Position numbers and translations under genes: made by a program
The notes under the pieces: generated by a model
Seen by the model: only the letters and a program-made list of their open reading frames with translations
Database searches by the model: none
What the model was told of the DNA's origin: nothing
NCBI GenBank assembly: GCA_910585335.1
Contig: CAJUCU010000012.1
Span: 13,001-22,657, forward strand
Direction of reading: 5' to 3'
Length of the DNA stretch: 9,657 bases
Source: an uncultured Bacilli bacterium
GTDB lineage: Bacteria > Bacillota_I > Bacilli_A > RF39 > UBA660
Shown: one piece after another, positions 1 to 7,365 of the stretch
Layout: the number at the start of each line of letters is the position of its first letter
Position numbering within the stretch: the stretch's first letter is position 1

Positions 1-1128
1 AATGGAAAACCCGTCGCTTTTTCAGGACGTATATATAAAGATAATAATCAAAACAAATATCTAAATACCAAAGAGACAGAAATATTTAAAAAAGGGCATG
101 TTCTATATCACTATCATATTGCCAAAGAAGAAGCTAGAAAAGAAAAATATGTCTTAGTAATGGAAGGCTTCATGGATGTAATAAGAGCAAGTAGTATTGG
201 AATTAAAAATACAATTGCCTTGATGGGAACCGCTTTAACACAAGAACAAGTCCAATTGATAAAACGACTATCGCCTAATATTATTTTATGTTTAGATGGT
301 GATAATCCAGGACAAGAAGCCATGCTCAAAGCAGGAGAACTATTTCTAAAAGAAAATATCGAAGTAAAAACAATCATTTTACCAGAACAAGATGATCCAG
401 ACACTTTTATTATGAGAGAAGGAAGAGAACGTTTCTTAGGATTAATGGAAAATGCCATTTATTTTAATAATTATAAAATACGCATGCTTAAGAAAAAAGT
501 CAATTTAGGAAGCGATAAAGAAAAAGCAAAATATATCGATCAAGCAATAGAAGAGGCTAGTAAAATAGAGGATGCTATCCGTGTCGAAATTATACTAAAA
601 AACCTTGCAAAAGAATTTGATATAGGGTATAATACTCTGGAAATACGGTTTCGGGAGAAAAAGAAAGCAAGAGAAAAACCGGAATCTCCCTCTTTTACAA
701 TACCACTTAGAACAAAACAAAAAACAAAGTATATAAAAGCAGTTGAAATGCTAATATATGCTTTATTAAATTATGATTGGGCTATCACATTAAGTCGAAA
801 ACAACATCTAATTTTTCCAGAAGAGAAGTATAGAATCACAATGAATGAGATATTCTATTATTATGAGAAATATGGAAACATAGAGTTTGCTGACTTTTAT
901 ACTTATGCAATGGACAAAAAAGAAGTAAAAGAGGTACTGGATGAAGTATTACAGGAAGAAGAAAGTGTAGTAACATCTGCCGTACTAGAAGATTTGTTTA
1001 AGTCAATCCGCGAAAATAGTTTGAACCTAGAAAATAAAAGGTTACAGGAAAAGTTGAAAGAAGAGCTGGATCCTTTAGAACAAGCAAAAGTAGCAGAGCA
1101 GATTAGAAAGTTGCGAATAGGAGATTAG
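1..1128 (+). CDS. dnaG: DNA primase DnaG, 5'-truncated (C-terminal 375 residues)
   Basis: DNA primase makes the short RNA primers that start leading- and lagging-strand synthesis and works with the replicative helicase. The reading frame is open from base 1, so the gene runs in from the left; the ATG at 160 is internal. Visible residues 1-110 carry the end of the RNA-polymerase core and the TOPRIM fold: VAFSGRIY, then EGFMDV with the metal-binding Glu55, MGTALT, and CLDGDNPGQEA with the DxD pair Asp99/Asp101. The 44-residue Glu-to-Asp spacing is that of E. coli DnaG (265 to 309), so about 210 residues are missing, including the CHC2 zinc domain. Visible residues from about 250 to 375 are helical and highly charged, as expected for the helicase-binding C-terminal domain. 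It is the upstream gene of the dnaG-rpoD unit; the rpoD Shine-Dalgarno lies inside its last codons. Identity is certain; only the truncation limits the call. Confidence 0.97.
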   Translation, partial: NGKPVAFSGRIYKDNNQNKYLNTKETEIFKKGHVLYHYHIAKEEARKEKYVLVMEGFMDVIRASSIGIKNTIALMGTALTQEQVQLIKRLSPNIILCLDGDNPGQEAMLKAGELFLKENIEVKTIILPEQDDPDTFIMREGRERFLGLMENAIYFNNYKIRMLKKKVNLGSDKEKAKYIDQAIEEASKIEDAIRVEIILKNLAKEFDIGYNTLEIRFREKKKAREKPESPSFTIPLRTKQKTKYIKAVEMLIYALLNYDWAITLSRKQHLIFPEEKYRITMNEIFYYYEKYGNIEFADFYTYAMDKKEVKEVLDEVLQEEESVVTSAVLEDLFKSIRENSLNLENKRLQEKLKEELDPLEQAKVAEQIRKLRIGD

Positions 1129-1133
1129 TAAAA

Positions 1134-2225
1134 ATGGTTGGAGAAATTAAAACATTAGAAGAAAGAAAAGAGAAACTACTAGCGTTAGGAACAAAACAAG
1201 GATTTATTACATATGAACAATTAGCCGATGAGTTAAAAGGATTAGATATTGATAGTGATGCTTTAGATGAGCTTTATAACTCCATTATTGATGCCAATAT
1301 TGAAATTGTAGCAGAAGATGGTAGTGATGATGCCTCAGGAGAAGAAATCACACCAGATATGAGTGCTGAAGATTTAACACTTTCAAAAGATATTAAAATT
1401 AATGACCCAGTTCGTATGTATTTAAAAGAAATTGGTCGTATTAATTTATTAACTTCAGACGAAGAGTTTGAATATGCTCGTCGTGCAGAAGAGGGGGATG
1501 AAGAAGCAAAGAAAATGCTTGCTGAATCCAATCTTCGTCTAGTAGTATCTATTGCAAAACGTTATGTAGGCCGTGGAATGTTATTTCTTGATTTGATTCA
1601 AGAAGGAAATATCGGTCTAATGAAAGCAGTAGATAAATTTGATCCAACAAAAGGATATAAATTCTCGACATATGCCACTTGGTGGATTCGTCAAGCAATT
1701 ACTCGTGCAATCGCAGATCAAGCAAGAACGATTCGTGTTCCAGTACATATGGTGGAGACAATTAATAAACTAGCACGTATTCAGCGTCAATTAACGCAAG
1801 AGTTAAACCGTGAACCAACAGATGAAGAAATTGCTGAAAAGTTAGGAATCTCTGTAGAAAAAGTAAGAGAGGTTTATAAAATTAGCCAAGATCCAGTATC
1901 GCTTGAAACCCCAATTGGAGAAGAAGATGATTCTCACTTGGGAGACTTCATTAAAGATGAGAGAATGATGGGACCAGAAGAGTATGCAACAGTAGAGATG
2001 CTAAAAGAAGAGCTGGCTGGTGTATTACTAACGCTGACAGATCGTGAAGAAAAAGTACTTCGTCTTCGTTTTGGTCTAGATGATGGTCAATGTAGAACTC
2101 TAGAAGAAGTAGGTCAAATTTTCGGTGTAACAAGAGAGCGTATTCGTCAAATTGAAGCCAAAGCATTACGTAAATTAAGACATCCATCTAGAAGTAGAAA
2201 ATTAAAGGACTTTTTAACAGACTAA
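1134..2225 (+). CDS. rpoD: Primary (housekeeping) RNA polymerase sigma factor RpoD/SigA
   Basis: The vegetative sigma-70 factor, which gives RNA polymerase its recognition of -10 and -35 promoter elements. At 363 residues it is close to the B. subtilis SigA length (371). Domains in order: an acidic region 1.1-like segment and linker (1-85); region 1.2 (about 90-118, starting DPVRMYLKEIG); region 2 (about 134-210), with RLVVSIAKRYVGRGM, DLIQEGNIGLMKAVDKFD and the -10-reading YKFSTYATWWIRQAITRAI; region 3 (210-290); region 4 (298-363), with a helix-turn-helix around TLEEVGQIFGVTRERIRQIEA that reads the -35 box. The start ATG has AGGAG at 1119-1123, 10 nt upstream and inside dnaG. The gap to dnaG is 5 nt, so the genes are co-transcribed. 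The presence of region 1.1 and the dnaG context support the primary factor rather than an alternative one. Confidence 0.98.
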   Translation: MVGEIKTLEERKEKLLALGTKQGFITYEQLADELKGLDIDSDALDELYNSIIDANIEIVAEDGSDDASGEEITPDMSAEDLTLSKDIKINDPVRMYLKEIGRINLLTSDEEFEYARRAEEGDEEAKKMLAESNLRLVVSIAKRYVGRGMLFLDLIQEGNIGLMKAVDKFDPTKGYKFSTYATWWIRQAITRAIADQARTIRVPVHMVETINKLARIQRQLTQELNREPTDEEIAEKLGISVEKVREVYKISQDPVSLETPIGEEDDSHLGDFIKDERMMGPEEYATVEMLKEELAGVLLTLTDREEKVLRLRFGLDDGQCRTLEEVGQIFGVTRERIRQIEAKALRKLRHPSRSRKLKDFLTD

Positions 2226-2905
2226 TGAAAATCAATAATCGATTAAAAGCTATCGCTATGATGGTAGAAGATGATGCCAAAGTGATGGACATTGGATGTG
2301 ATCATGCTTTATTAGATATTTATCTAGTAGAAGAGAAAAATATTCCAAAGTGCGTGGCCAGTGATATTGCCGAAGGACCAATAGAAGCAGCCAAAAAGAA
2401 TATTAAACTCCATCATTTGGAAGATAAGATAGAAACCAAACTAGGGAATGGACTTGATGTCTACAGTAGTGATTTAGATACTGTGATTATTTCTGGACTA
2501 GGTGGAAAGACAATGCAAGGTGTCTTCTATCGTAATTTAAAAAAGTTAAAAACAATAAATACCATTATTTTATCACCTAATAACTATCAAGCTGATATTA
2601 AAAAGTATCTATGCCATAAAGGTTATTATATAGAAGAAGAACAAATGATAAAAGAACATCGGATTATCTATCAAATCATAAAATTCAAGAAAGGGAAAAA
2701 GAGATATACAAAAAAAGAATTTTTCTTTGGGCCCATTCTTTTACAAAACAAAGATAGCTTATTTAAAGAGTTTTATAGTCGCGAGTTAAAGTCAAGAGAA
2801 ATTCTTTTGGCACTTCTTCCTAAAAACTATCGGTATAAACGTTTTAAAACAAAAAAAGAAATTAAATTATTAAACGAAGAACTAAAGGATTCAAATAAAA
2901 AATGA
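2225..2905 (+). CDS. trmK: tRNA (adenine(22)-N1)-methyltransferase TrmK
   Basis: TrmK is a SAM-dependent enzyme that methylates N1 of adenine 22 in the tRNA D-loop region. The 226-residue protein has the class I methyltransferase fold. Motif I is DIGCDHALLDIYL at 22-34; an acidic strand end follows at ASDIAEGPIEAAKKN (45-59). GLGGKTM lies at 91-97 and the family's SPNN at 117-120, where TrmK keeps the target base. The basic helical tail (about 155-226, YTKKEFFFGP then many Lys/Arg) corresponds to the C-terminal coiled domain proposed to grip tRNA. Its length is slightly below the B. subtilis protein (about 238). The ATG shares one base with the rpoD stop (TAATG). The nearest purine-rich stretch, AAAGGA at 2204-2209, is 15 nt away, so translation probably depends on coupling to rpoD. 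The stop is TGA. In B. subtilis trmK lies close downstream of sigA and is followed by a NIF3-like gene, which is absent here. Confidence 0.93.
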   Translation: MKINNRLKAIAMMVEDDAKVMDIGCDHALLDIYLVEEKNIPKCVASDIAEGPIEAAKKNIKLHHLEDKIETKLGNGLDVYSSDLDTVIISGLGGKTMQGVFYRNLKKLKTINTIILSPNNYQADIKKYLCHKGYYIEEEQMIKEHRIIYQIIKFKKGKKRYTKKEFFFGPILLQNKDSLFKEFYSRELKSREILLALLPKNYRYKRFKTKKEIKLLNEELKDSNKK

Positions 2906-2910
2906 TTACG

Positions 2911-2947
2911 AAGAATGGTCAATGTAGCTAGCATTGGCTATTTTTTC
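2911..2947 (+). terminator. Intrinsic terminator of the dnaG-rpoD-trmK operon
   Basis: Starting 5 nt after the trmK stop, the arm GAATGGTCAATGT pairs with GCATTGGCTATTTTTTC around the loop AGCTA (2926-2930). The core CAATGT/GCATTG (2920-2925 with 2931-2936) is extended outward by G-C, A-T and G-T pairs. It is followed by six T residues at 2941-2946. Position and structure fit Rho-independent termination on the + strand. The reverse strand lacks a T run after the hairpin, so it does not look bidirectional. Confidence 0.85.
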
Positions 2948-3185
2948 ATTTTCTATGACATTTTTCAATTTATATTCATAACAATAACTACAATTTCATT
3001 AAAAAATCGAGAAATAAATCAAATTTGTCACTAGTAATAGAATAGATTTTATAAGCATAATGGAAAAAGTATTTAATGAAAACCTTCAGAGCATTGTTTA
3101 CAGCAATATCAATTGCTTGGCAAAGGATAGTGTGACGCATACTAAAAATTATACAATCTAAACATGTCAATCGACATATTTTTCT
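2948..3185. other. AT-rich intergenic gap with no convincing gene
   Basis: About 240 bases between the trmK terminator and the ppdK promoter. The only open frame of note is on the minus strand, 3170 to 2988: 60 codons from a TTG, or 50 from an internal ATG at 3140. It has no ribosome binding site and resembles no family I recognise. A TATAAT on the minus strand (3148-3153) has a TTGACA only 11 bp upstream (3165-3170), too close for a normal promoter. The stretch lies upstream of the predicted ppdK start site, so it is not a leader or riboswitch for ppdK. It could hold decayed coding sequence or a small RNA, but nothing in it proves either. Confidence 0.5.
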
Positions 3186-3214
3186 ATGCCAAAATGCTAT
3201 TATTTTGTTATACT
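3186..3214 (+). promoter_or_regulatory. Extended -10 promoter of ppdK
   Basis: The -10 box TATACT (3209-3214) is preceded by TGT, giving a TGn extended -10. Seventeen bases upstream is ATGCCA (3186-3191), four of six matches to TTGACA. Transcription would start near 3221, leaving a leader of about 25 nt. That leader carries the strong Shine-Dalgarno AGGGAGG at 3231-3237, 8 nt before the ppdK ATG, with no room for a riboswitch. Confidence 0.75.
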
Positions 3215-3245
3215 GGTATAGTAAGATAATAGGGAGGATAAAAGT

Positions 3246-5876
3246 ATGAAATATGTATATGCCTTTCGTGAAGGTAATAAAGATATGAAAAATATTTTAG
3301 GAGGAAAGGGAGCAAATCTTGCAGAGATGACATCAATTGGTTTGCCAGTTCCTCAAGGCTTTACTATTACAACAGAAGCTTGCCTAAAATATTATAATGA
3401 TAATAAAACACTGAGTGACGATGTAATCGAGCAAATAAAAGACAAGATTATAGAATTAGAAAGCATCACAGGAAAGAATTTTGGAGACTCACTAAATCCA
3501 CTGTTATTATCAGTTAGAAGCGGAGCACGCACTTCAATGCCAGGAATGATGGATACCATATTAAACCTTGGAATGAACGATACAGTTGCAGAAGGGTTTA
3601 GTAAACTAACAGCAAATCCTCGATTTGTATATGATAATTATAGAAGATTGATTCAAATGTATGCGGATGTCGTAATGGGATTTCCAAAGTCATCATTTGA
3701 AGAGTTATTTGACAAAATGAAAAAAGAAAAAGGAGTAGAAGAAGATAAAAATCTTACAGCGACTGATTTACAAGAGATTGTAGAAGTTTATAAAAACGAA
3801 TTCTTTCGTCTTGCTGGCTATCCTTTTCCAGAAGATCCAGAAGAACAGCTACTTGAAGCAGTAAAAGCAGTATTTCGCAGTTGGAATAATGAAAGAGCCG
3901 TTGCTTACAGAAAACTAAACGACATTCCATCCAATTGGGGAACTGCAGTCAATGTGCAAGAAATGGTTTATGGAAATAGAGGAGAAACCTCTGGGACAGG
4001 AGTAGCCTTTACCAGAAATCCTGCCACAGGAGAAGCACACTTATATGGAGAGTATTTGATGAATGCACAAGGAGAAGATATAGTAGCAGGAGTCCGTACC
4101 CCTAAAAGTATTGACACCCTAAAAGAAGTGATGCCAGACTGTTATAAAGAGTTTGTTCGTATTTGTACTTTTCTAGAAGAACATTATAAAGATATGCAAG
4201 ATATGGAGTTTACAATCGAAGAGGGTCAACTTTATATGTTACAAACTAGAAATGGAAAGAGAACAGGAGAAGCAGCGATTAAAATAGCAGTTGATATGGT
4301 AAAAGAAGGAATGATTACCAAACAAGAAGCTATTTTAAAAGTAGAACCAAAACAGCTAGATCAATTGCTTCACCCAACCTTTGATAAAAAAAGTCTATCT
4401 GCTGCAACAAAAGTAGCAGAAGGTCTTGCGGCTTCCCCTGGTGCTGCCACTGGAAAACTTTATTTTACTGCAGAAGATATTAAAAGAGCTTCCGAAAACG
4501 GAGAGAAGGATTTGCTACTAGTTAGAGCAGAAACCTCACCAGAAGATATAGAAGGAATGAATTTAGCCCATGGTGTGTTAACAGTTCGAGGTGGTATGAC
4601 ATCACATGCTGCTGTTGTTGCCCGCGGTATGGGAACATGTTGTGTCTCTGGATGTGGAGATTTAATAGTAGATGAAGAAAATAAAACACTAACACTCCCA
4701 GATGGAAAAATCTATCATGAAGGAGATTATATGAGTCTAGATGGCTCTACTGGAATGGTCTATGGCGAAAAAATAGAGACAGTAGAACCAGAAATATCAG
4801 GAGACTTTGGAGAATTTATGACATGGGCAGACGAAATGCGAGAATTGGGAATTCGAGCAAATGCTGATACACCAAAAGATGCAGAACAAGCCCGTAAATT
4901 TGGAGCAGAAGGAATTGGTTTATGCAGAACAGAACACATGTTTTTTGAAGAAAACAGAATCTTTCATTTCCGCCAAATGATTACAGCAGACACAGAAGAG
5001 AAAAGAACGAATGCTTTAAATGAAATTCTTCCATATCAACGTGATGATTTCGCAGGATTATTTCGTGCAATGGAAGGAAATCCTGTAATTATTCGCTTTC
5101 TAGATCCTCCACTTCATGAATTCTTACCACAAAAAGAAGAGGAAATAAAAGAGTTGGCAGAAAGTCTAAATATGACATTAGAAGAATTAAATAACAGAAT
5201 TGATTCCCTAAAAGAATTTAATCCAATGATGGGTCATCGTGGTTGTAGACTTGCTGTAACATTCCCAGAAATTGCGCGTATGCAAACAAGAGCAGTAATA
5301 GAGGCGGCTATTTTAGTTCAAGAAGAAGGAAAAGTAGTAAAACCAGAAATTATGATACCATTGATTGGAAGTATGAAAGAATATCTCTATGTAAAAGAAA
5401 TTATAGAAAAAACAGCAGAGGAAGTAATGCGTGAAAAATCTGTCGCTGTTTCTTATGAAATTGGGGCCATGATTGAACTACCACGTTCCGTTTTAATTGC
5501 AGATGAAATTGCCGAAGAAGCAGATTTCTTCTCATTTGGAACCAATGATTTAACACAAATGACATATGGTTTTTCAAGAGATGATGCTTCTAAATTCTTA
5601 AAAGACTACTATGAAAAAAGAATACTAGAAAAAGATCCTTTCAAAACAATAGATGAAGATGGCGTTGGAAGATTAGTACATTTAGGAACAGAGTTAGCAA
5701 GAGGAGAAAAAGAAGATATTTCGTTAGGAATTTGCGGAGAACATGGAGGAGATCCAAAAAGTATTGAATTTTGCCACAGAATAGGGTTGGATTATGTTTC
5801 TTGTTCACCATATAGAGTTCCTGTAGCAAGACTTGCAGCAGCACAGGCCTCAATAAAGGCAAATGAGTCAAAATAA
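3246..5876 (+). CDS. ppdK: Pyruvate, phosphate dikinase
   Basis: PPDK interconverts pyruvate + ATP + Pi and PEP + AMP + PPi in the cytoplasm. In fermenting Bacillota it can replace or bypass pyruvate kinase, making glycolysis PPi-linked, or run towards PEP. The 876-residue length is typical. The N-terminal ATP-grasp domain (1-340) includes GGKGANLAEM (19-28), SVRSGARTSMPGMMD (89-103) and GTGVAFTRNPATGE (250-263). The swivelling phosphohistidine domain (about 385-510) holds GGMTSHAAVVARGMG with catalytic His454. The C-terminal TIM barrel (about 520-876) binds PEP/pyruvate and keeps Arg561 (CRTEHMF), Arg617 (IIRFLDPPLHEFLP), Glu744 (MIELPRS), Asn767 (FGTNDLTQ) and Cys830 (GICGEHGGDP). These match the known catalytic set of the Clostridium symbiosum enzyme within one position, so it should be active. 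The exact length and the central His domain separate it from PEP synthase and PTS enzyme I. It is monocistronic, with its own promoter and terminator. Confidence 0.98.
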   Translation: MKYVYAFREGNKDMKNILGGKGANLAEMTSIGLPVPQGFTITTEACLKYYNDNKTLSDDVIEQIKDKIIELESITGKNFGDSLNPLLLSVRSGARTSMPGMMDTILNLGMNDTVAEGFSKLTANPRFVYDNYRRLIQMYADVVMGFPKSSFEELFDKMKKEKGVEEDKNLTATDLQEIVEVYKNEFFRLAGYPFPEDPEEQLLEAVKAVFRSWNNERAVAYRKLNDIPSNWGTAVNVQEMVYGNRGETSGTGVAFTRNPATGEAHLYGEYLMNAQGEDIVAGVRTPKSIDTLKEVMPDCYKEFVRICTFLEEHYKDMQDMEFTIEEGQLYMLQTRNGKRTGEAAIKIAVDMVKEGMITKQEAILKVEPKQLDQLLHPTFDKKSLSAATKVAEGLAASPGAATGKLYFTAEDIKRASENGEKDLLLVRAETSPEDIEGMNLAHGVLTVRGGMTSHAAVVARGMGTCCVSGCGDLIVDEENKTLTLPDGKIYHEGDYMSLDGSTGMVYGEKIETVEPEISGDFGEFMTWADEMRELGIRANADTPKDAEQARKFGAEGIGLCRTEHMFFEENRIFHFRQMITADTEEKRTNALNEILPYQRDDFAGLFRAMEGNPVIIRFLDPPLHEFLPQKEEEIKELAESLNMTLEELNNRIDSLKEFNPMMGHRGCRLAVTFPEIARMQTRAVIEAAILVQEEGKVVKPEIMIPLIGSMKEYLYVKEIIEKTAEEVMREKSVAVSYEIGAMIELPRSVLIADEIAEEADFFSFGTNDLTQMTYGFSRDDASKFLKDYYEKRILEKDPFKTIDEDGVGRLVHLGTELARGEKEDISLGICGEHGGDPKSIEFCHRIGLDYVSCSPYRVPVARLAAAQASIKANESK

Positions 5877-5950
5877 AAAATGATATTTTAAAATACCAAG
5901 AAAGTATAAGGTTAGAAAAACGAATTATAGTGGATATTGATATTTAATTT

Positions 5951-5981
5951 AGACTAAGATAGCTGATATCTTGGTTTTTTT
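5951..5981 (+). terminator. Intrinsic terminator downstream of ppdK
   Basis: AAGATA (5956-5961) pairs perfectly with TATCTT (5967-5972) around the loop GCTGA. The stem extends outward through T-G, C-G, A-T, G-T and A-T pairs to 5951/5977. A run of seven T follows at 5975-5981. It lies about 75 nt after the ppdK stop, leaving an AT-rich 3' untranslated region that contains the 12-bp palindrome TATTTTAAAATA at 5884-5895. Confidence 0.8.
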
Positions 5982-6161
5982 CATTAAAAAGTGGTAAATA
6001 AACAATAAAATGAATATTTCGTTTCTTCATGTATCCCCTGAAAATAGTGATGTTTTACCAAATGAATCAAAATGATATTAAATAGTATTATTTATATTTT
6101 TGATTTTGTTCCACATATCCTTGAAAAAATGTCTATAAGTGAAAAATAAACAATTTTATCA
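5982..6161. other. AT-rich intergenic gap before the sugar-kinase promoter
   Basis: About 180 bases without a supported gene. A 21-codon frame at 6010-6075 lacks a Shine-Dalgarno and was not accepted. AATCAAAA, starting near 6065, and TTTTGATT, starting near 6100, could form a weak A/T-only stem across an AT-rich loop. That is too poor in G/C to call a terminator or a structured RNA. Confidence 0.5.
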
Positions 6162-6190
6162 TTAAAATTAAACGGTGATTATGGTATACT
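6162..6190 (+). promoter_or_regulatory. Extended -10 promoter of the kinase-smr pair
   Basis: TATACT (6185-6190) is preceded by TGG, an extended -10, with TTAAAA (6162-6167; four of six to TTGACA) at a 17-bp spacing. The expected start site is near 6197. The Shine-Dalgarno AGGTGA at 6198-6203, 6 nt before the ATG at 6210, would then sit at the very 5' end of the transcript, giving an unusually short leader. Confidence 0.7.
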
Positions 6191-6209
6191 AAATAATAGG
6201 TGATAATAT

Positions 6210-7124
6210 ATGAAAGCAATTTGTGTTGGGCATGCCTCTTATGATATTACATTACCAGTAGAAGCATTTCCTGAAGAAAATATAAAATATAGAATAGAAA
6301 GTCACGTGGAGTGTGGGGGAGGACCTGCCTCTAACGCTGCCTATCTCCTAGCAAAATGGGGTGTTGATACTAGTTTTGTTGGAGCGGTCGGAAAAGATTA
6401 TTATGGTGGAGCCATTGCGGAAGAATTAAAACAAATTGGTGTAAACACTGATTATTTAGAACAAAGAGAAGATTATAAGACTTCTAGCAGCTACATTATC
6501 GCTAACAAATCAAATGGTTCTAGAACGATTGTAACTTCCAAAGATCCAAGTAAAAAGAATTTAGTTCAAAGCGAAATTTTATTAACAGGCGAGATTATCT
6601 TAGTTGATGGAGAGGAAATGGACGCATCAGTAAAAGTACTGAACGCTAACAAAGAAGCTTTAAGTATCCTAGATGCAGGTTCGCTAAAAGAATCAACACT
6701 TTTATTAGGTAGAATGGTGAAAATACTTGCCTGTTCTAAAGATTTTGCTGAAAGTTTTACCAAAAAGAAAATAGATTCCTATGATATAGATTTTTTGGCA
6801 AGCATTCATAAAGAGTTAGAAGACTATTTTGGTAATACAGTAATTATTACTTTAGAATCAAAAGGAGCTTTTATTAAAAGTGACACTTATAAATTAATTC
6901 CATCTATAAAAGTAGTAGCCCTAGATTCAACAGGGGCAGGAGATATTTTTCATGGTGCACTTGCATACTTTTTAGGGACAAATCGCCCCTTAGAAGAAGC
7001 AGTAAGACTTTCCAACATCACAGGAGCTATTTCTGTAGAAAGAATCGGAGGACGATATTCAATACCAACACTAGAAGAAGTAAAAACAAGAAGTGAGGAG
7101 AAAAAACAAGATGAAATTATATAG
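6210..7124 (+). CDS. PfkB-family carbohydrate (or nucleoside) kinase
   Basis: A cytoplasmic ribokinase/PfkB-fold kinase that transfers the ATP gamma-phosphate to a hydroxyl of a sugar or nucleoside. The 304-residue length is typical. The first strand is AICVGHASYDIT (3-14). PfkB signature 1 is the Gly-rich CGGGPASNAAYLLAKWG (35-51), followed by TSFVGAVGKDYYG (54-66). LDAGSLKES (154-162) and the stretch ending CSKDFAESF (175-183) match the middle of the fold. Signature 2 is DSTGAGDIFHGALAYFL (239-255), with the GAGD anion hole and catalytic base Asp245. The substrate cannot be read from sequence: ribokinase-, fructokinase- and ketohexokinase-like members share these motifs, and no transporter or catabolic gene lies beside it. 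Its last 14 bases overlap the start of the Smr gene, which implies co-expression. Confidence 0.9.
   Translation: MKAICVGHASYDITLPVEAFPEENIKYRIESHVECGGGPASNAAYLLAKWGVDTSFVGAVGKDYYGGAIAEELKQIGVNTDYLEQREDYKTSSSYIIANKSNGSRTIVTSKDPSKKNLVQSEILLTGEIILVDGEEMDASVKVLNANKEALSILDAGSLKESTLLLGRMVKILACSKDFAESFTKKKIDSYDIDFLASIHKELEDYFGNTVIITLESKGAFIKSDTYKLIPSIKVVALDSTGAGDIFHGALAYFLGTNRPLEEAVRLSNITGAISVERIGGRYSIPTLEEVKTRSEEKKQDEII
7095..7100 (+). promoter_or_regulatory. Shine-Dalgarno fixing the Smr start
   Basis: GAGGAG lies 10 nt upstream of the ATG at 7111, inside the kinase coding region. The alternative in-frame GTG at 7093 would place this sequence inside its own coding region and has no good ribosome binding site, so ATG 7111 is preferred. 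Confidence 0.7.
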
Positions 7125-7365
7125 CTCACTACCTAGTTTGGACTTACATGGGATGGATAGAGTATATGCAAAAATACGAGTGGAAGAGTTTATAGAAGAT
7201 CAAAGAAAAATGAAAAATTATAAATTTTTAATTATCCATGGAATAGGAACTGGTATACTTCGAAAAAAAACACAAGAAACATTAAAAGCAAATCATTGGG
7301 TAGAAGAGTATAAAATCGATAACTTTAATCCTGGTTGTACTATTGTAAAACTAAAAAAACATTGA
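7111..7365 (+). CDS. Stand-alone Smr-domain protein (putative nuclease)
   Basis: An 84-residue protein that is almost entirely one Smr domain, the small MutS-related fold found at the C-terminus of MutS2 and in separate proteins. Characterised members bind or cut branched DNA, or cut RNA, for example at stalled ribosomes. The hallmarks are LDLHGMD (10-16), a helix with FIED (27-30), HGIGTGILRK (43-52) and NPGCTIVKL (73-81). Both the LDLHG and HGxGTGxLR motifs are intact, so catalytic competence is plausible, but the target is unknown. It has no MutS-type ATPase part, so it is not truncated MutS2 in any obvious way. It overlaps the upstream kinase by 14 nt. The stop is TGA, and the -35 box of the next promoter overlaps that stop. 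No terminator follows, so transcription may read into the next gene. Confidence 0.88.
   Translation: MKLYSSLPSLDLHGMDRVYAKIRVEEFIEDQRKMKNYKFLIIHGIGTGILRKKTQETLKANHWVEEYKIDNFNPGCTIVKLKKH

Noticed and set aside
114..458. 114-codon minus-strand open frame opposite dnaG
   Set aside because: It lies wholly across the conserved TOPRIM region of dnaG, and its peptide resembles no known protein; it is an antisense shadow of AT-rich coding sequence.
1274..1531. Minus-strand frame inside rpoD (another lies at 1951-2187)
   Set aside because: Both are fully inside the well-supported sigma-factor gene, with Ser/Leu-rich shadow composition and no ribosome binding site.
3148..3170. Minus-strand promoter (TTGACA ... 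TATAAT) in the trmK-ppdK gap
   Set aside because: Both hexamers are good, but the spacer is only 11 bp, too short for sigma-70 recognition, and there is no supported gene downstream.
2948..3245. Riboswitch or T-box leader for ppdK
   Set aside because: The predicted promoter leaves only about 25 nt of leader, and no T-box or riboswitch consensus was seen.
5641..5871. Minus-strand frame opposite the ppdK 3' end
   Set aside because: It covers the conserved C-terminal PEP-binding region of PPDK; the Leu/His-rich peptide is a typical antisense shadow.
6010..6075. 21-codon frame on the + strand in the intergenic gap
   Set aside because: It is too short, has no Shine-Dalgarno upstream and no recognisable similarity.
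6566..6763. Minus-strand frame opposite the sugar kinase
   Set aside because: It lies within an intact PfkB gene and has no independent start signals.
7093..7110. Upstream GTG start for the Smr protein (adds six residues)
   Set aside because: The GAGGAG ribosome binding site at 7095-7100 would lie inside the coding region; ATG 7111 has correct spacing and begins just before the conserved domain.
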